DNA of 64,000 nt from Sva-07 sp963716235 (GTDB lineage Bacteria > Actinomycetota > Acidimicrobiia > Acidimicrobiales > Ilumatobacteraceae). The stretch is from positions 434,001 to 498,000 of the forward strand of contig CAVQTE010000020.1 of assembly GCA_963716235.1 (NCBI GenBank), given 5' to 3'. Both the position numbers and the translations under genes were made by a program. The notes under the pieces are model-generated. The model had not been told where the DNA came from, ran no database searches, and saw nothing but the letters and a program-made list of their open reading frames with translations. Shown one piece after another: positions 14,861-23,474 of the stretch (the stretch's first letter is position 1; every line of letters starts with the position of its first letter).

Positions 14861-16009
14861 TCAGCCGGGTCGACCGACGCCGACGACCTTGCCCCAGTTC
14901 ACCGCAGCGACCGACACCGTCGTGCCGGTGTTCGGGGCGTGGACCTGCATGCCATTGCCGAGGTAGATGCTGACGTGGCTGATCGGGCTGTAGAAGAACA
15001 ACAGGTCGCCAGGCTGCGCCTGATCGATCGGCACGTGTGGTGTCGACGCGAACTGGGACTGCGACTGGTGCGGCAACCCGACTCCAGCCTGGCCCCACGC
15101 GTACGCGGTGAGACCCGAGCAGTCGAACCCGACGCCCGGAGATGACGTGGCGAACCGGTAGGGGGTGCCCTGCTGCGCCAGCGCGGCCTGCACCGCAAGG
15201 CCCGAGCGAGACGACACCGACGGTGCCGTGAAGCCTCCGCCGGATCCCGACGAACCTCCGCCGGAGGTCGACGTTTCGCCCGAGGTCGATGTCGAGCCAC
15301 CCCCGCTGGAGTTGCCTCCGCCCGAGTTCGAGGCTGCCTGGTTCGAACTCGCCTGCTCCTGGACCCGCCGGGCGGACTCCTGTGCTCGGCGCGCCTCTTC
15401 CTCTGCGACGAGTTGGCCGAGCGTTGCCTCGGCATCAGCGCGAGCGTTGGTGTACTCGGCGGTGAGCTTCTCGGTCTGCGCCTTGGCCTCGACGAGCGAG
15501 TCCGCGAGCTGTTCCGCCTGCTGGCGCTTGTTGTCGAGCGCCTTGCGTTCATCGTTGATGTCGGCGACCAGCGCGTCGAGTTCGTCGGTCGTCACGTCTC
15601 CGGCACTGAGTGCGACCTTGGCGAGTTCCTCGCGCTGGAGGGCATCATTCAGATTGGCGGCGTCCTCGAAGAGCGGGCCGAGTGGCGCAGCGCCACCGCC
15701 CACGAACGAGCGCAGAGCCATCTCGCTGAGGTTGGCGCGAAGCAGTGCCAGCTCCGCTTCCTGCTCGGCGATTCGCGTCTCGGCATCGGCAATCTCCACG
15801 TCGAGCTGGCTCTTGGTGTCGATCGCGTCGTTGTACTCCTCGCCGAGAAGGAGTGCGCGCTCTTCGAGGCGCTCCAGCTCGTCGACGATGTCTTCGACCT
15901 TCTGCTTCTGTTGGTCGACCGATTGCGCCTGGGCGACCGCCGGAGTCATGGCGGGAACGAGGAACGCCACGGCAATGGCGATCGGGATGGCACGGAGAAG
16001 TTGCCTCAT
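14861..16009 (-). CDS. Secreted coiled-coil NlpC/P60 peptidoglycan endopeptidase
   Basis: A 382-residue exported protein. The first 29 residues form a signal peptide (hydrophobic run then AVAQAQS). Residues about 30-215 are a long charged coiled coil, and about 220-265 a Ser/Gly-rich linker. The C-terminal NlpC/P60 domain has the catalytic Cys in FDCSGLTAYAW, the His in SHVSIYLG and a third residue in the MQVHAP stretch. Architecture resembles RipA/RipC-type D,L-endopeptidases that split daughter-cell peptidoglycan, with the coiled coil acting as an autoinhibitory or FtsEX-binding arm; the partner is inferred, not seen. It stands alone between two palindromes. Confidence 0.9.
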   Translation of the reverse strand: MRQLLRAIPIAIAVAFLVPAMTPAVAQAQSVDQQKQKVEDIVDELERLEERALLLGEEYNDAIDTKSQLDVEIADAETRIAEQEAELALLRANLSEMALRSFVGGGAAPLGPLFEDAANLNDALQREELAKVALSAGDVTTDELDALVADINDERKALDNKRQQAEQLADSLVEAKAQTEKLTAEYTNARADAEATLGQLVAEEEARRAQESARRVQEQASSNQAASNSGGGNSSGGGSTSTSGETSTSGGGSSGSGGGFTAPSVSSRSGLAVQAALAQQGTPYRFATSSPGVGFDCSGLTAYAWGQAGVGLPHQSQSQFASTPHVPIDQAQPGDLLFFYSPISHVSIYLGNGMQVHAPNTGTTVSVAAVNWGKVVGVGRPG

Positions 16010-16085
16010 AGCTACGAGTCGACAGCCTAGCGAATATGACGAATGTGTTGCGAAAGCCTGACGAAAACTCTGCGACCCTCGTCAC

Positions 16086-16122
16086 ACCTGAAACGCTGGG
16101 GTCTGACCCCAGCGTTTCAGGT
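16086..16122. terminator. Perfect palindrome at the guaA stop, GGGGTCTGACCCC family, copy 1
   Basis: Perfect 18-nt arms (16086-16103 and 16105-16122) flank one T. The arm begins ACCTGAAACGC and the core is GGGGTCTGACCCC. It overlaps the last base of the guaA stop codon and lies about 77 bp before the NlpC/P60 start. A related copy overlaps the stop of the decarboxylase at 19460. A terminator role is likely from position; a T-tract is absent. Confidence 0.7.
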
Positions 16123-17681
16123 CACTCCCATTCGATGGTGCCGGGCGGCTTGGAGGTGATGTCGTAGGCCACCCGGTTGATGCCGGGCACCTCGTTGATG
16201 ATCCGCTGCGACATGGCCTCCAGCACGTCGTACGGGATGCGGGCCCAGTCAGCGGTCATCGCATCGTCACTGGTCACGGCCCTGATGATGATCGGATGGC
16301 CGTAGGTGCGTTCGTCGCCCATCACGCCCACCGAGCGGATGTCGGCGAGCACCGCGAACGACTGCCAGATCTCGCGTTCGAGCCCGGCGAGACGAAGCTC
16401 TTCGCGGACGATGGCGTCGGCTTCCTGTAACAGCGCCACGCGTTCGGGCGTCACCTCGCCGATGATGCGCACCCCGAGGCCCGGGCCGGGGAACGGCTGG
16501 CGCCACACCATCTCGTCGGGCAGACCGAGTTCGATTCCGAGCTTGCGCACCTCGTCCTTGAACAGTTCGCGGAGCGGTTCGATCAGCTCCAGCGTCATGT
16601 CGTCAGGCAGCCCGCCGACGTTGTGATGGCTCTTGATCACCGATGCGGTGCCGTCGGTCCCACCACTCTCGATGAGGTCCGGATACAGCGTGCCCTGAAC
16701 GAGAAACCGGGCATCGGTGAGCCCGCCCGTGTTCTCCTCGAAGACACGAATGAACTGCTCGCCGATCGCCTTGCGCTTCGCCTCGGGCTCGGTGACGCCG
16801 GCGAGCGCGGCGAAGAACCGTTCGCCGGCGTCGACGTGGATCAGCTCGATGCCGAGATTGCGCCGGAAGGTCTCGACCACCTGATCGCTCTCGCCCTTGC
16901 GCATCAGGCCGGTGTCGACATAGATACAGGTGAGCTGATGGCCGATCGCCTTGTGCACGAGCGCCGCTGCCACCGAGGAGTCGACCCCGCCCGACAGGCC
17001 ACAGATCACCCGGTCGGAACCGACCTGCTCGCGGATCAGTTCGACCTGTTCGTCGATGACGGACGACATCTCCCAGTCGGCGCCGATCCCGGCGCGCTCG
17101 TGCAGGAATCGCGCCAGCACGGCCATCCCGTACGGCGAGTGCACGACCTCGGGGTGGAATTGCACGCCATAGATCCGTCGTTCGTCGTTCTCCAGCACAG
17201 CGACGGGCGCACCCGGCGTGCTGGCCGTCACGATGAAGCCGTCGGGAGCGTCGGTGACGCCGTCGAAGTGGCTCATCCACACGTCGTGAACTTCGGGCGC
17301 ATCGTCGGGCAGCAGCAGGGACGGGCCGGTTCGGGTCATGCGGGCACGGCCGTACTCTCCCTGCATGCCACGGCCGACCACGCCACCCAGCTGTTGACCG
17401 ATGAGCTGGGCGCCGTAGCAGATTCCGAGGATCGGCACGCCGAGTTCGTAGATGGCCGGATCGAGCGATGGCGCGCCGTCGACGTGCACACTCTTGGGTC
17501 CACCCGACAGCACGATCGCCGCAGGGCGACGAGCGGCGACCTCCTCGGCGGTGATGCGATGCGGGACGATCTCGGAGTAGACCTTCAGCTCGCGGACCCG
17601 TCGGGCGATCAGCTGGGCGTACTGGGCGCCGAAGTCGACGACGAGCACGGTGGGGCGGTCGTGATGGGGAGGTTGACTCAA
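16122..17681 (-). CDS. guaA: GMP synthase (glutamine-hydrolysing)
   Basis: About 519 residues make GMP from XMP, ATP and glutamine. The class I amidotransferase half has VLVVDFGAQYAQLIARRVRE, the nucleophile GICYGAQLIG and a later His-Glu in FHPEVVHSP. The ATP-pyrophosphatase half has the P-loop GLSGGVDSSVAA, and the C terminus ends TSKPPGTIEWE as in all GuaA. The start is a TTG at 17679-17681, with TACGAT 8 nt upstream suggesting a leaderless message; GTG at 17648 is the alternative. Readthrough to 17885 overlaps the divergent membrane-protein gene and is rejected. Confidence 0.95.
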   Translation of the reverse strand: MSQPPHHDRPTVLVVDFGAQYAQLIARRVRELKVYSEIVPHRITAEEVAARRPAAIVLSGGPKSVHVDGAPSLDPAIYELGVPILGICYGAQLIGQQLGGVVGRGMQGEYGRARMTRTGPSLLLPDDAPEVHDVWMSHFDGVTDAPDGFIVTASTPGAPVAVLENDERRIYGVQFHPEVVHSPYGMAVLARFLHERAGIGADWEMSSVIDEQVELIREQVGSDRVICGLSGGVDSSVAAALVHKAIGHQLTCIYVDTGLMRKGESDQVVETFRRNLGIELIHVDAGERFFAALAGVTEPEAKRKAIGEQFIRVFEENTGGLTDARFLVQGTLYPDLIESGGTDGTASVIKSHHNVGGLPDDMTLELIEPLRELFKDEVRKLGIELGLPDEMVWRQPFPGPGLGVRIIGEVTPERVALLQEADAIVREELRLAGLEREIWQSFAVLADIRSVGVMGDERTYGHPIIIRAVTSDDAMTADWARIPYDVLEAMSQRIINEVPGINRVAYDITSKPPGTIEWE

Positions 17682-17685
17682 GAAC

Positions 17686-18048
17686 GTGAATCGTAGATCA
17701 GCGTCGCTGGTGGTCCGCATCCTGTTCGTGGTGGCCATCGTCGTGGGCGCGTTGGCATTCGACTCGCACATCGCGCCAGTCGCTGCAAGCAGCAACCAGA
17801 CGGTGCCGGTCTCGACCGACGTCCCCGTCGACACGGCGAATCCGTTCCTCCCCGACGACGCCGACCTCACCGCATGCGTCGGCACACTGCAGCGACCCGG
17901 CTGCGGGAGCAGCGAGCGCGGTGGATGGCATCAGAACCTCGTCGCCATCGCCATGATCGGCGGGCTGCTGATCATCTTCGGTCGCGTCGCGTGGGGTGTG
18001 GCACGGAATCGGCGCGATGACGCCGACGACATAGCCTCTGCGCCGTGA
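17686..18048 (+). CDS. Small membrane protein, uncharacterised
   Basis: A 120-residue protein with two likely membrane segments: VRILFVVAIVVGALAF at about residues 10-25 and VAIAMIGGLLIIFGRVAWGV at about 86-105. Between them is an extracytoplasmic segment with two cysteines (LTACVGTLQRPGCGSSERGGW) that could form a disulfide. I have no function for it. The start is a GTG with GGAGG about 12 nt upstream. It diverges from guaA only 4 bp away, and its stop overlaps the GTG of the decarboxylase gene, so it probably shares that transcript. Confidence 0.75.
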   Translation: MNRRSASLVVRILFVVAIVVGALAFDSHIAPVAASSNQTVPVSTDVPVDTANPFLPDDADLTACVGTLQRPGCGSSERGGWHQNLVAIAMIGGLLIIFGRVAWGVARNRRDDADDIASAP

Positions 18049-19463
18049 CCCCCGACGAGTTCAGAACCCACGGCCACGCCCTGATCGATTGGATCGCCGA
18101 CTACGTCGACGATGTCGAGCAGCGACCGGTGGCAGCCATGGTCGAACCCGGTGACGTGCGTTCGCAGCTCCCCGAACATCCGCCGACCGAACCCGAGTCG
18201 TTCGACGCAGTGATGGCTGATGTCGAGCGGATCATCGTGCCCGGCCTCACCCAGTGGCAACACCCAGGGTTCTTCGCCTACTTTCCGTCGAACACGTCGT
18301 ACCCGTCGATCCTCGGTGAGCTCCTGTCGGCCGGGCTCGGTGTCCAGGGAATGAGCTGGGTGACCTCGCCGGCGTGTACCGAAGTCGAGACGCTGATGCT
18401 CGACTGGATGCGCGAACTGCTCGACCTGCCCGAGCGGTTCGATTCGCGTAGCGACAACGGCGGTGGGGTGATCCAGGGAACTGCAAGCGAGGCCACGCTG
18501 GTCGCCATCCTGTCGGCTCGCTGGCGTGCAACCGCCGGCGCCGTCAACGCCGACGGCAACACGACCAGGCTCGTTGCGTACACCACCTCGCAGGCTCACT
18601 CGAGCATCGAGAAGGGCCTGCGGATCGCCGGCGTCGGCACCGATCGCATCCGAGTCGTGCCGCACGACGAGTCGTATGCGATGCGTGCCGATGCCCTCGA
18701 CGAGATGATCTCAGTGGATCGCGCCGCCGGGCTGATTCCATTCTTCGTGTGTTCGGCCCATGGCACCACGTCGTCGATGGCGTTCGATCCGACGGCTGCC
18801 CTCGGTCCGATCTGTGAGCGCGAGGGCATCTGGCTCCACGTCGACGCGGCAATGTCGGGCATCGCCGCACTCGCGCCGGAGTATCGCTGGGTCAACGTGG
18901 GCACGGAATACGCCGACTCGTACTGCACGAATCCCCACAAGTGGATGGGGGTCAACTTCGACTGCAATCTGTTCTGGACCGCTGACCGTGCAGCGCTGCT
19001 CGGTGCGCTGAGCATCCTGCCGGAGTACTTGCGTTCGCAGGCGGCGGAGGCGGGTGCCGTGATCGACTACCGCGACTGGCAGATTCCCCTCGGTCGCCGT
19101 TTCCGGGCGCTCAAACTGTGGTTTGCGATCCGCTGTGAGGGTGTCGGTTCGTTCCAGTCGATGATCAGGCGCCACGTGCTGCTCACGCAGGAACTCGCGG
19201 CGAGCGTCGCCGACGATGCCCGGTTCGACATCGTCGCTCCACACCCGTTGAACCTCTTGTGCATCGCGATCCATGCAGATGACCGCGACGCTTCCGACAA
19301 GGCGACCAACCAGCTGATCGAGGCGGCCAACGCGTCCGGCGACGCGCTGTTCACACGCACGGTGCTCGACGGACGTTCGGTGCTGCGAGTCTCGATCGGC
19401 GCCCGCGCCACCGAGCGCCACCACGTCGACGCGGCCTGGAGCCTCCTCACCACCCTCGCCTGA
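18045..19463 (+). CDS. PLP-dependent decarboxylase (aromatic-L-amino-acid decarboxylase family)
   Basis: A 472-residue group II decarboxylase. NPHKWMGVNFDC at about residue 300 contains the lysine that forms the Schiff base with pyridoxal phosphate. WQHPGFFAYFPSNTSYPSILGE near residue 65, read as WQHPGFFAYFPSN and SYPSILGE, and HVDAAMSGIAALAPEYR are close to animal and bacterial AADC enzymes acting on tryptophan, tyrosine, DOPA or phenylalanine. Which amine it makes is not readable. It begins with GTG overlapping the stop of the small membrane protein. Its stop codon lies in a palindrome of the GGGGTCTGACCCC family. Confidence 0.88.
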   Translation: MTPDEFRTHGHALIDWIADYVDDVEQRPVAAMVEPGDVRSQLPEHPPTEPESFDAVMADVERIIVPGLTQWQHPGFFAYFPSNTSYPSILGELLSAGLGVQGMSWVTSPACTEVETLMLDWMRELLDLPERFDSRSDNGGGVIQGTASEATLVAILSARWRATAGAVNADGNTTRLVAYTTSQAHSSIEKGLRIAGVGTDRIRVVPHDESYAMRADALDEMISVDRAAGLIPFFVCSAHGTTSSMAFDPTAALGPICEREGIWLHVDAAMSGIAALAPEYRWVNVGTEYADSYCTNPHKWMGVNFDCNLFWTADRAALLGALSILPEYLRSQAAEAGAVIDYRDWQIPLGRRFRALKLWFAIRCEGVGSFQSMIRRHVLLTQELAASVADDARFDIVAPHPLNLLCIAIHADDRDASDKATNQLIEAANASGDALFTRTVLDGRSVLRVSIGARATERHHVDAAWSLLTTLA

Positions 19464-19498
19464 ATGAAACGCGGGGTCTGACCCGGCGTCTCATTCAG
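19460..19498. terminator. Palindrome at the decarboxylase stop, GGGGTCTGACCCC family, copy 2
   Basis: Arms of 19 nt (19460-19478 and 19480-19498) flank one T with two mismatches. The inner part matches the copy at 16086. The first arm contains the decarboxylase TGA. It separates two plus-strand genes and may end the first transcript. Confidence 0.65.
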
Positions 19499-19514
19499 TG
19501 GCAGGATGATCGGC

Positions 19515-20297
19515 ATGACCGACTCGCGTCCTGTCGCACTGATCACCATGGCCAGCGGATACGTCGGGCCGGCGCTCGCCCGGTCGTTGGCGGGCCGAGG
19601 GTTCGACATCGTGCTGCAGGGCGCCGACGGCGACGACTCGATGGTCGGCGTCGAGGTGCCGTTCGCCGAACAGGTCCCCGAGCTCGAATCGCTCGGCGCG
19701 TCAGTGCTGACCGTCACCGACGTCGACCTGACCACGGCCGAGGGCAACACGTCGCTCGTGGCGCAGGCGCTCGACCGGTTCGCACGACTCGACTCGGCAT
19801 GTCTCGTCACCGGCCAGATCATCGTCGGCAAGTTCCTCGACATGACCGTCGACCAGTGGGAGCGAGTCAAGCGCATGAACCTCGACATGGTGTTCCACGG
19901 CCTGCAAGCCGTGCTCCCGCCGATGGTCGAAGCGCAGAGCGGCCAAGTCGTCGTGTTCACGTCGGCGACCGGGGCCCGCCCCGATCCGATCACGTCGATC
20001 TACGGTGGCACCCGCGCCGGCGCCAATGGCCTGGTCCGCGCGGTCGGTTTGGAGTACGCCCGAGCCGGGATCCAGGTGAACGCGGTTGGCACGAACTACA
20101 TGGACTTCCCCGGCTTTCTCAAGGCATCACGGGCCGACTCGGACCCCGAACGTCGTGCCGCGATCGAGGCACAGGTGCCGATGCGCAAGCTCGGCACGAT
20201 GGATGAGCTGGCGGCGTTCACGACGGTGCTGCTCGACGGCACCAGCCGGTTCCAGACCGGCCAGTTCTTCAGCTTCAGCGGCGGCTGGAGTACGTGA
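19515..20297 (+). CDS. SDR-family oxidoreductase with a non-canonical active site
   Basis: About 260 residues with an SDR Rossmann fold, but key motifs differ. The glycine-rich loop reads ITMASGYVGPALARSL in place of TGxxxGxG, the NNAG position reads CLVTGQ, and the active site reads SIYGGTRAGANGLVRAVGLEYA, in shortened form YGGTR, so the usual YxxxK lysine is Arg. FVFTSATG-like VVFTSATGAR supplies the serine region and the end reads FSFSGGW. It may be a divergent but active enzyme, or a non-catalytic member. ATG at 19515 has AGGA at 8 nt; an ATG three codons earlier is possible. The 3' end overlaps the convergent Nudix gene by 23 bp. Confidence 0.78.
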   Translation: MTDSRPVALITMASGYVGPALARSLAGRGFDIVLQGADGDDSMVGVEVPFAEQVPELESLGASVLTVTDVDLTTAEGNTSLVAQALDRFARLDSACLVTGQIIVGKFLDMTVDQWERVKRMNLDMVFHGLQAVLPPMVEAQSGQVVVFTSATGARPDPITSIYGGTRAGANGLVRAVGLEYARAGIQVNAVGTNYMDFPGFLKASRADSDPERRAAIEAQVPMRKLGTMDELAAFTTVLLDGTSRFQTGQFFSFSGGWST

Positions 20298-20946
20298 GCA
20301 GGTCGACGAGCATGTGGGCGGTTGCACCCCAGACGGTCTCGTCGTCGAGTTCGAAGAAGTGCAGCGGGCGGTCCAGCGGCGCGCTGCCCCAACGTTCCAG
20401 CCGGTAGGTACCGGGTCGGGTGAGTTCGCTGACGGGTGTCCAGAACACGCGGTCGACCTCACCGGTCTGCGGTCGCAGCTCAGGTCGCCGGTCGACAACC
20501 GAGACGATCGGGACGATGTAGCTCCGACTGACGATCGTGTTGAGATGGCCCAGCTCGCCGACGACCGCCGGTGCGGACGGATCGAGGCCGACCTCCTCAT
20601 GGGCCTCACGCAGTGCTGCGTCGATCGGAGACTCTCCGGCATCGAGCCGTCCACCCGGAAAGCTGATCTCACCTCGGTGGTTGCGCATCTCCATCGACCG
20701 GCGGGTGAGGAGCACCTCGGCGCCATCATCGCCCTCGACGAGCACGATGAGCACGGCGGACACCCGCGCATCGGGGAACGACGGGAGGAGCGGCGCGGAG
20801 TGCTCGGGCACCGGGCCGACCAGGTCGTCGACCGACCATGCTGCCCCCGACGGCCACGGCGCCTCGTGGTCCTCGGTCCAGACGTCGGGCCGCGGAATCC
20901 ATTGATCCCCGCCGCGCCGACGCGGGGTCACTCGGCTGGAGTCCAT
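20275..20946 (-). CDS. Nudix hydrolase, CoA pyrophosphatase-like
   Basis: A 223-residue Nudix enzyme. The full Nudix box is present at about residues 100-122: GGRLDAGE, seven residues, then REAHEEVGL. The stretch MRNHRGEISFPGG just before it resembles the NuBI motif of CoA diphosphatases of the NudL/YeaB group, which cut CoA or acyl-CoA to phosphopantetheine and adenosine 3',5'-bisphosphate. The ATG at 20944-20946 lies inside the end of the upstream 55-codon gene, so translation is coupled to it. Longer readings upstream have only Arg-rich shadow sequence. Confidence 0.85.
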   Translation of the reverse strand: MDSSRVTPRRRGGDQWIPRPDVWTEDHEAPWPSGAAWSVDDLVGPVPEHSAPLLPSFPDARVSAVLIVLVEGDDGAEVLLTRRSMEMRNHRGEISFPGGRLDAGESPIDAALREAHEEVGLDPSAPAVVGELGHLNTIVSRSYIVPIVSVVDRRPELRPQTGEVDRVFWTPVSELTRPGTYRLERWGSAPLDRPLHFFELDDETVWGATAHMLVDLLTYSSRR

Positions 20947-21095
20947 CCCTCGGCGGCGAGCTGAGCGAGCACCCGGGCCAACCCGGCCGTCTTCATGTTG
21001 GCCAGCGCCCGGCCGGGTGATTCGTCGCCCTTCTCCCACTCGTCGAGTGCGGCGATGATCTTCGCGAGATCCGGTGCGGGCGGCTCGAACGTCAT
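20928..21095 (-). CDS. Small conserved-looking protein of 55 residues
   Basis: The reading starts MTFEPPAPDLAKIIAALDEW and continues with a WEKGDESPGRALANMKTAGL stretch, ending AAEGWTPAE. It is soluble, charged and probably two-helical. I recognise the WEKG-SPGR-NMKTAGL pattern as typical of small actinobacterial proteins of unknown function, from memory only. Its stop at 20928 lies downstream of the Nudix ATG (20946), an overlap of 19 bp, so the two are translationally coupled. Codon use looks coding, with G/C at most third positions. It may modulate the Nudix enzyme; that is a guess. Confidence 0.65.
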   Translation of the reverse strand: MTFEPPAPDLAKIIAALDEWEKGDESPGRALANMKTAGLARVLAQLAAEGWTPAE

Positions 21096-21114
21096 GGCGC
21101 AATCCTACGGGCGG

Positions 21115-21678
21115 CTACTGCGGAGGAGTCGGTGGATCCCAATGGGCGGGTTGGGCGGGCGGTGGCGTCTCGGCCACGGCAGTCTCGCTGAGGCCGTCCT
21201 TCCAACGCTTGGCGGAATTGACCGTGCCACCGACGAGCCGCCCGGCCCGGCGACCGATCTCGGTGCTGTCGGTGGGCCCACGAGCGGCCTTCGCTGCCGT
21301 TCGCTGCGCCTTGCGCTCGGATCGGCTGCGCTGCTCGGCGAAGTCGGTGTAGAACCACACGAAGCACAGGATGAACGCGATCGATCCGATCAGCATCCGA
21401 CTCGTGGTGTCGACCGACCACCACGGCTGGAACGCGAAGAAGGCCAGGATCGCGATCACGACGAGGTCGAGCGTTCGATGCAGCCGCCGACCCACGAGTC
21501 GGAACGCACCCGCTGACCCCTTGGCGACGGCTGCGTTGAGGACGACCAGCAGTCCGAGCAGCGCCGGCATCGTCGGATCGGGCAACTGGACCGAGGAGCT
21601 GATGAGCGCGATGCCGATGACGTACTCGATCATCTGGTGGATCCAGAAGGGCCGGCGCTCTCGCTCGATCTTCACCAT
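21115..21678 (-). CDS. Predicted membrane protein, uncharacterised
   Basis: A 187-residue protein with three or four hydrophobic segments: MIEYVIGIALISSSVQL at about 16-32, ALLGLLVVLNAAVA at about 39-52, LDLVVIAILAFFAF at about 70-83 and LIGSIAFILCFVWFY at about 95-109. A basic, low-complexity cytoplasmic tail follows, ending in a Pro-rich segment. No enzymatic motif is seen. The ATG at 21676-21678 gives MVKIERERRPFWIHQ as start; an upstream ATG at 21738 is possible. It lies 19 bp upstream of the 55-codon gene on the same strand and may head that operon. Confidence 0.7.
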   Translation of the reverse strand: MVKIERERRPFWIHQMIEYVIGIALISSSVQLPDPTMPALLGLLVVLNAAVAKGSAGAFRLVGRRLHRTLDLVVIAILAFFAFQPWWSVDTTSRMLIGSIAFILCFVWFYTDFAEQRSRSERKAQRTAAKAARGPTDSTEIGRRAGRLVGGTVNSAKRWKDGLSETAVAETPPPAQPAHWDPPTPPQ

Positions 21679-21781
21679 CGGGGTGCAGAGTACCGGGACG
21701 CGACGAGGCCCCGGAGTCTCCTCCGGGGCCTCGATCAAATTCGGGTGGTGCTGAGTGATGTTCCGCAGGCCTATGGCCTGC

Positions 21782-23413
21782 TCACATCATGCCTCCCATT
21801 CCACCCATACCACCGCCGCCACCCATGGCGGGCTCGTCTTCGGGCTCGTCGGCGACCAGGCACTCGGTGGTGAGCACCATCGCGGCGATCGACGCGGCGT
21901 TCTGGAGACCCGCACGGGTCACCTTGGCCGGGTCGATGATGCCCGCAGCGATGAGGTCCATCATCTCGCCGGTCGCGGCGTTCATGCCCATCGGGCCTTC
22001 CGCAGCCTCGATCTCGCGAACGACGACGGAACCTTCGAGGCCGGCGTTGTTGGCGATGTTCCGGGCCGGCGCAGTGAGCGCTTCCCACACCGTCTTGGCG
22101 CCGGTCTTCTCGTCGCCTTCCAGCGAGTCGACGACGGCCTGCACGGCGGGCCGCGCACGGATGAGGGCGGTGCCGCCACCGGCGACCACGCCTTCCTCGA
22201 TGGCTGCACGCACGGAGGACACGGCATCTTCGATGCGGTGCTTCTTCTCCTTGAGCTCCACCTCGGTGGCGGCGCCGACCTTGATCAACGCCACACCGCC
22301 GGCCAGCTTCGCGAGCCGCTCCTGGAGCTTCTCACGATCCCAGTCGGAGTCGGTGTTCTCGATCTCGGCCTTGATCTGGTTGATGCGGCCGGCGATGTCG
22401 TCCTCGGACCCGCCACCGTCGACGATGGTCGTGTTGTCCTTGGTGATCACGACGCGCTTGGCGGTACCGAGCAGGTCGAGCGTGACGTTCTCCAGCTTGA
22501 GACCGACCTCTTCGCTGATGACCTGGCCACCCGTGAGGACGGCCATGTCCTGCAGCATCGCCTTGCGGCGGTCGCCGAAGCCGGGCGCCTTGACGGCGGC
22601 GGCGTTGAACGTGCCACGGATCTTGTTCACCACGAGGGTGGCGAGGGCTTCACCCTCGATGTCCTCGGCGATGATCACGAGCGGCTTGCCGGTCTGCATG
22701 ACGGCCTCGAGGGTCGGCAGCATGGCCTGGACCGTCGAGATCTTGGCGCTGTTCAGCAGGATGTAGGCGTCTTCAAGGACGACTTCCTGGCGCTCGGCGT
22801 CGGTCACGAAGTACGGCGACAGGTAGCCCTTGTCGAACTGCATGCCTTCGGTGAAGTCGAGTTCGGTGCCGAACGTGTTCGACTCCTCGACCGTGACCAC
22901 GCCGTCCTTGCCGACCTTGTCGATGGCCTCGGCAATGACCTCGCCGATCGATGAATCGGCCGCCGAGATGGTGGCAACGCTGGCGATGTCGGACTTGTCG
23001 TCGACTTCCTTCGCCTGCTTCGCGATCGACTCGACCGCCGCGGCGACGGCCTTCTCGATGCCCTTCTTGACGGCCATCGGGTTGGCGCCGGCAGCGACGT
23101 TCTTCATACCGACGTGGACCATGGCCTGTGCGAGCACGGTGGCGGTGGTGGTGCCGTCGCCGGCGATGTCGTCGGTCTTGGTGGCGACTTCCTTGACGAG
23201 TTGCGCGCCCATGTTCTCGAACGGGTCCTCGAGCTCGATCTCCTTGGCGATGGACACGCCGTCGTTGGTGATCGTGGGAGCGCCGAACTTCTTGTCGAGC
23301 ACGACGTTTCGACCCTTGGGGCCGATCGTCACGCGGACAGCGTCAGCGAGCTTGTTGACTCCGGCTTCGAGGGCGCGGCGCGCCTCGTCGTCGAACTTCA
23401 GTACTTTTGCCAT
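21782..23413 (-). CDS. groL: Chaperonin GroEL
   Basis: A 543-residue Hsp60 that folds proteins in an ATP-driven double ring. It begins MAKVLKFDDEARRALEAGVN, has the ATP-binding VGPKGRNVVLDK (as TIGPKGRNVVLDK) and GDGTTTATVLAQA, and ends in the Gly-Met tail GGGGGMGGMGGMM that projects into the cavity. The Gly-Met tail, rather than a His-rich one, marks the general housekeeping chaperonin in actinobacteria. It lies 61 bp downstream of groES and shares its CIRCE-controlled promoter. Confidence 0.97.
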   Translation of the reverse strand: MAKVLKFDDEARRALEAGVNKLADAVRVTIGPKGRNVVLDKKFGAPTITNDGVSIAKEIELEDPFENMGAQLVKEVATKTDDIAGDGTTTATVLAQAMVHVGMKNVAAGANPMAVKKGIEKAVAAAVESIAKQAKEVDDKSDIASVATISAADSSIGEVIAEAIDKVGKDGVVTVEESNTFGTELDFTEGMQFDKGYLSPYFVTDAERQEVVLEDAYILLNSAKISTVQAMLPTLEAVMQTGKPLVIIAEDIEGEALATLVVNKIRGTFNAAAVKAPGFGDRRKAMLQDMAVLTGGQVISEEVGLKLENVTLDLLGTAKRVVITKDNTTIVDGGGSEDDIAGRINQIKAEIENTDSDWDREKLQERLAKLAGGVALIKVGAATEVELKEKKHRIEDAVSSVRAAIEEGVVAGGGTALIRARPAVQAVVDSLEGDEKTGAKTVWEALTAPARNIANNAGLEGSVVVREIEAAEGPMGMNAATGEMMDLIAAGIIDPAKVTRAGLQNAASIAAMVLTTECLVADEPEDEPAMGGGGGMGGMGGMM

Positions 23414-23474
23414 TGGGGGTTCCTCTCCGGCTTTCGAATGGTTGGTTCAGATCTGATGTCGCGGGTGCGACGAT

